Source of the DNA: Candidatus Poribacteria bacterium
Lineage (GTDB): Bacteria; Poribacteria; WGA-4E; WGA-3G
Assembly (NCBI GenBank): GCA_028818995.1
Contig: JAPPMR010000411.1
Location: forward strand, 1-6,863
Reading direction: 5' to 3'
Length of the DNA: 6,863 nt
The notes under the pieces are model-generated. The model was given only the letters and a program-made list of their open reading frames with translations, ran no database searches and was not told where the DNA came from. Below, piece by piece: positions 6,801 through 6,863 of the stretch. Both the position numbers and the translations under genes were made by a program. Every line of letters starts with the position of its first letter. The first letter of the stretch is position 1.

Positions 6801-6863
6801 GAATTGTGGGGTGTGTAAAGTTTTTGGTCTGAATACTCTTTTTCTCTTGTTGGAGGGATTTCA
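6801..6863. other. Noncoding edge, upstream of the oxidoreductase promoter
   Basis: No gene is visible in the last 63 bases. On the plus strand TGGAGGGA (6851-6858) near the edge could be the ribosome site of a divergent gene starting just outside the window. No matching promoter was recognised, so this remains a guess. Confidence 0.2.

Overview
The window reads as a bacterial chromosome segment in which every supportable gene lies on the minus strand. In transcription order these are a Gfo/Idh/MocA-family NAD(P)-dependent oxidoreductase (6716 to 5724), an enolase-superfamily mandelate racemase/muconate lactonizing-type enzyme (5699 to 4512), a small all-WD40 protein (4387 to 3476), and a very large DUF4011/COG1112-type superfamily 1 helicase. 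The helicase starts at 3282 and runs off the left edge still open, so 1094 codons are visible. There are no RNA genes, CRISPR arrays, insertion sequences or attachment sites that I can support. Sigma70-like promoters and Shine-Dalgarno sites fit a bacterium. The pairing of a sugar-type oxidoreductase with an MR/MLE enzyme, plus a bacterial WD40 gene, is reminiscent of Poribacteria-like, planctomycete-like or other sponge/soil heterotrophs. That placement is a weak inference from gene content.

Right part (about 4500-6863): a two-gene metabolic unit. A good promoter (TTGACC-N17-TATAGT) precedes the oxidoreductase. Its stop is only 24 bases from the start of the MR/MLE enzyme, which has a strong GAGGAG ribosome site. 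The likely theme is oxidation and dehydration or epimerisation of a sugar or sugar acid. The exact substrate cannot be read from the sequence, but active-site residues exclude some textbook assignments.

Middle (3283-4511): the WD40 gene has its own promoter (TTGATA-N16-TATAAT), about 30 bases of leader, and a Shine-Dalgarno site inside a small palindrome. It encodes seven WD repeats, enough for one complete beta-propeller and nothing else, so it is probably a protein-binding scaffold. Weak hairpins lie downstream of both the MR/MLE gene and the WD40 gene.

Left half (1-3282): the helicase carries the N-terminal DUF4011 signature, Walker A at residues 404-411, an insertion of roughly 640 residues, then the DEAS Walker B box at 1051-1054 and the GDTRQLPP motif at 1075-1082. 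Motifs IV-VI and any C-terminal nuclease domain lie outside the window. This half is visibly richer in A+T than the metabolic pair. Large helicases of this family are common in antiviral defence loci, so the WD40-helicase stretch is the most likely accessory or defence part of the window. No nuclease, methylase or other diagnostic partner is visible to prove this.
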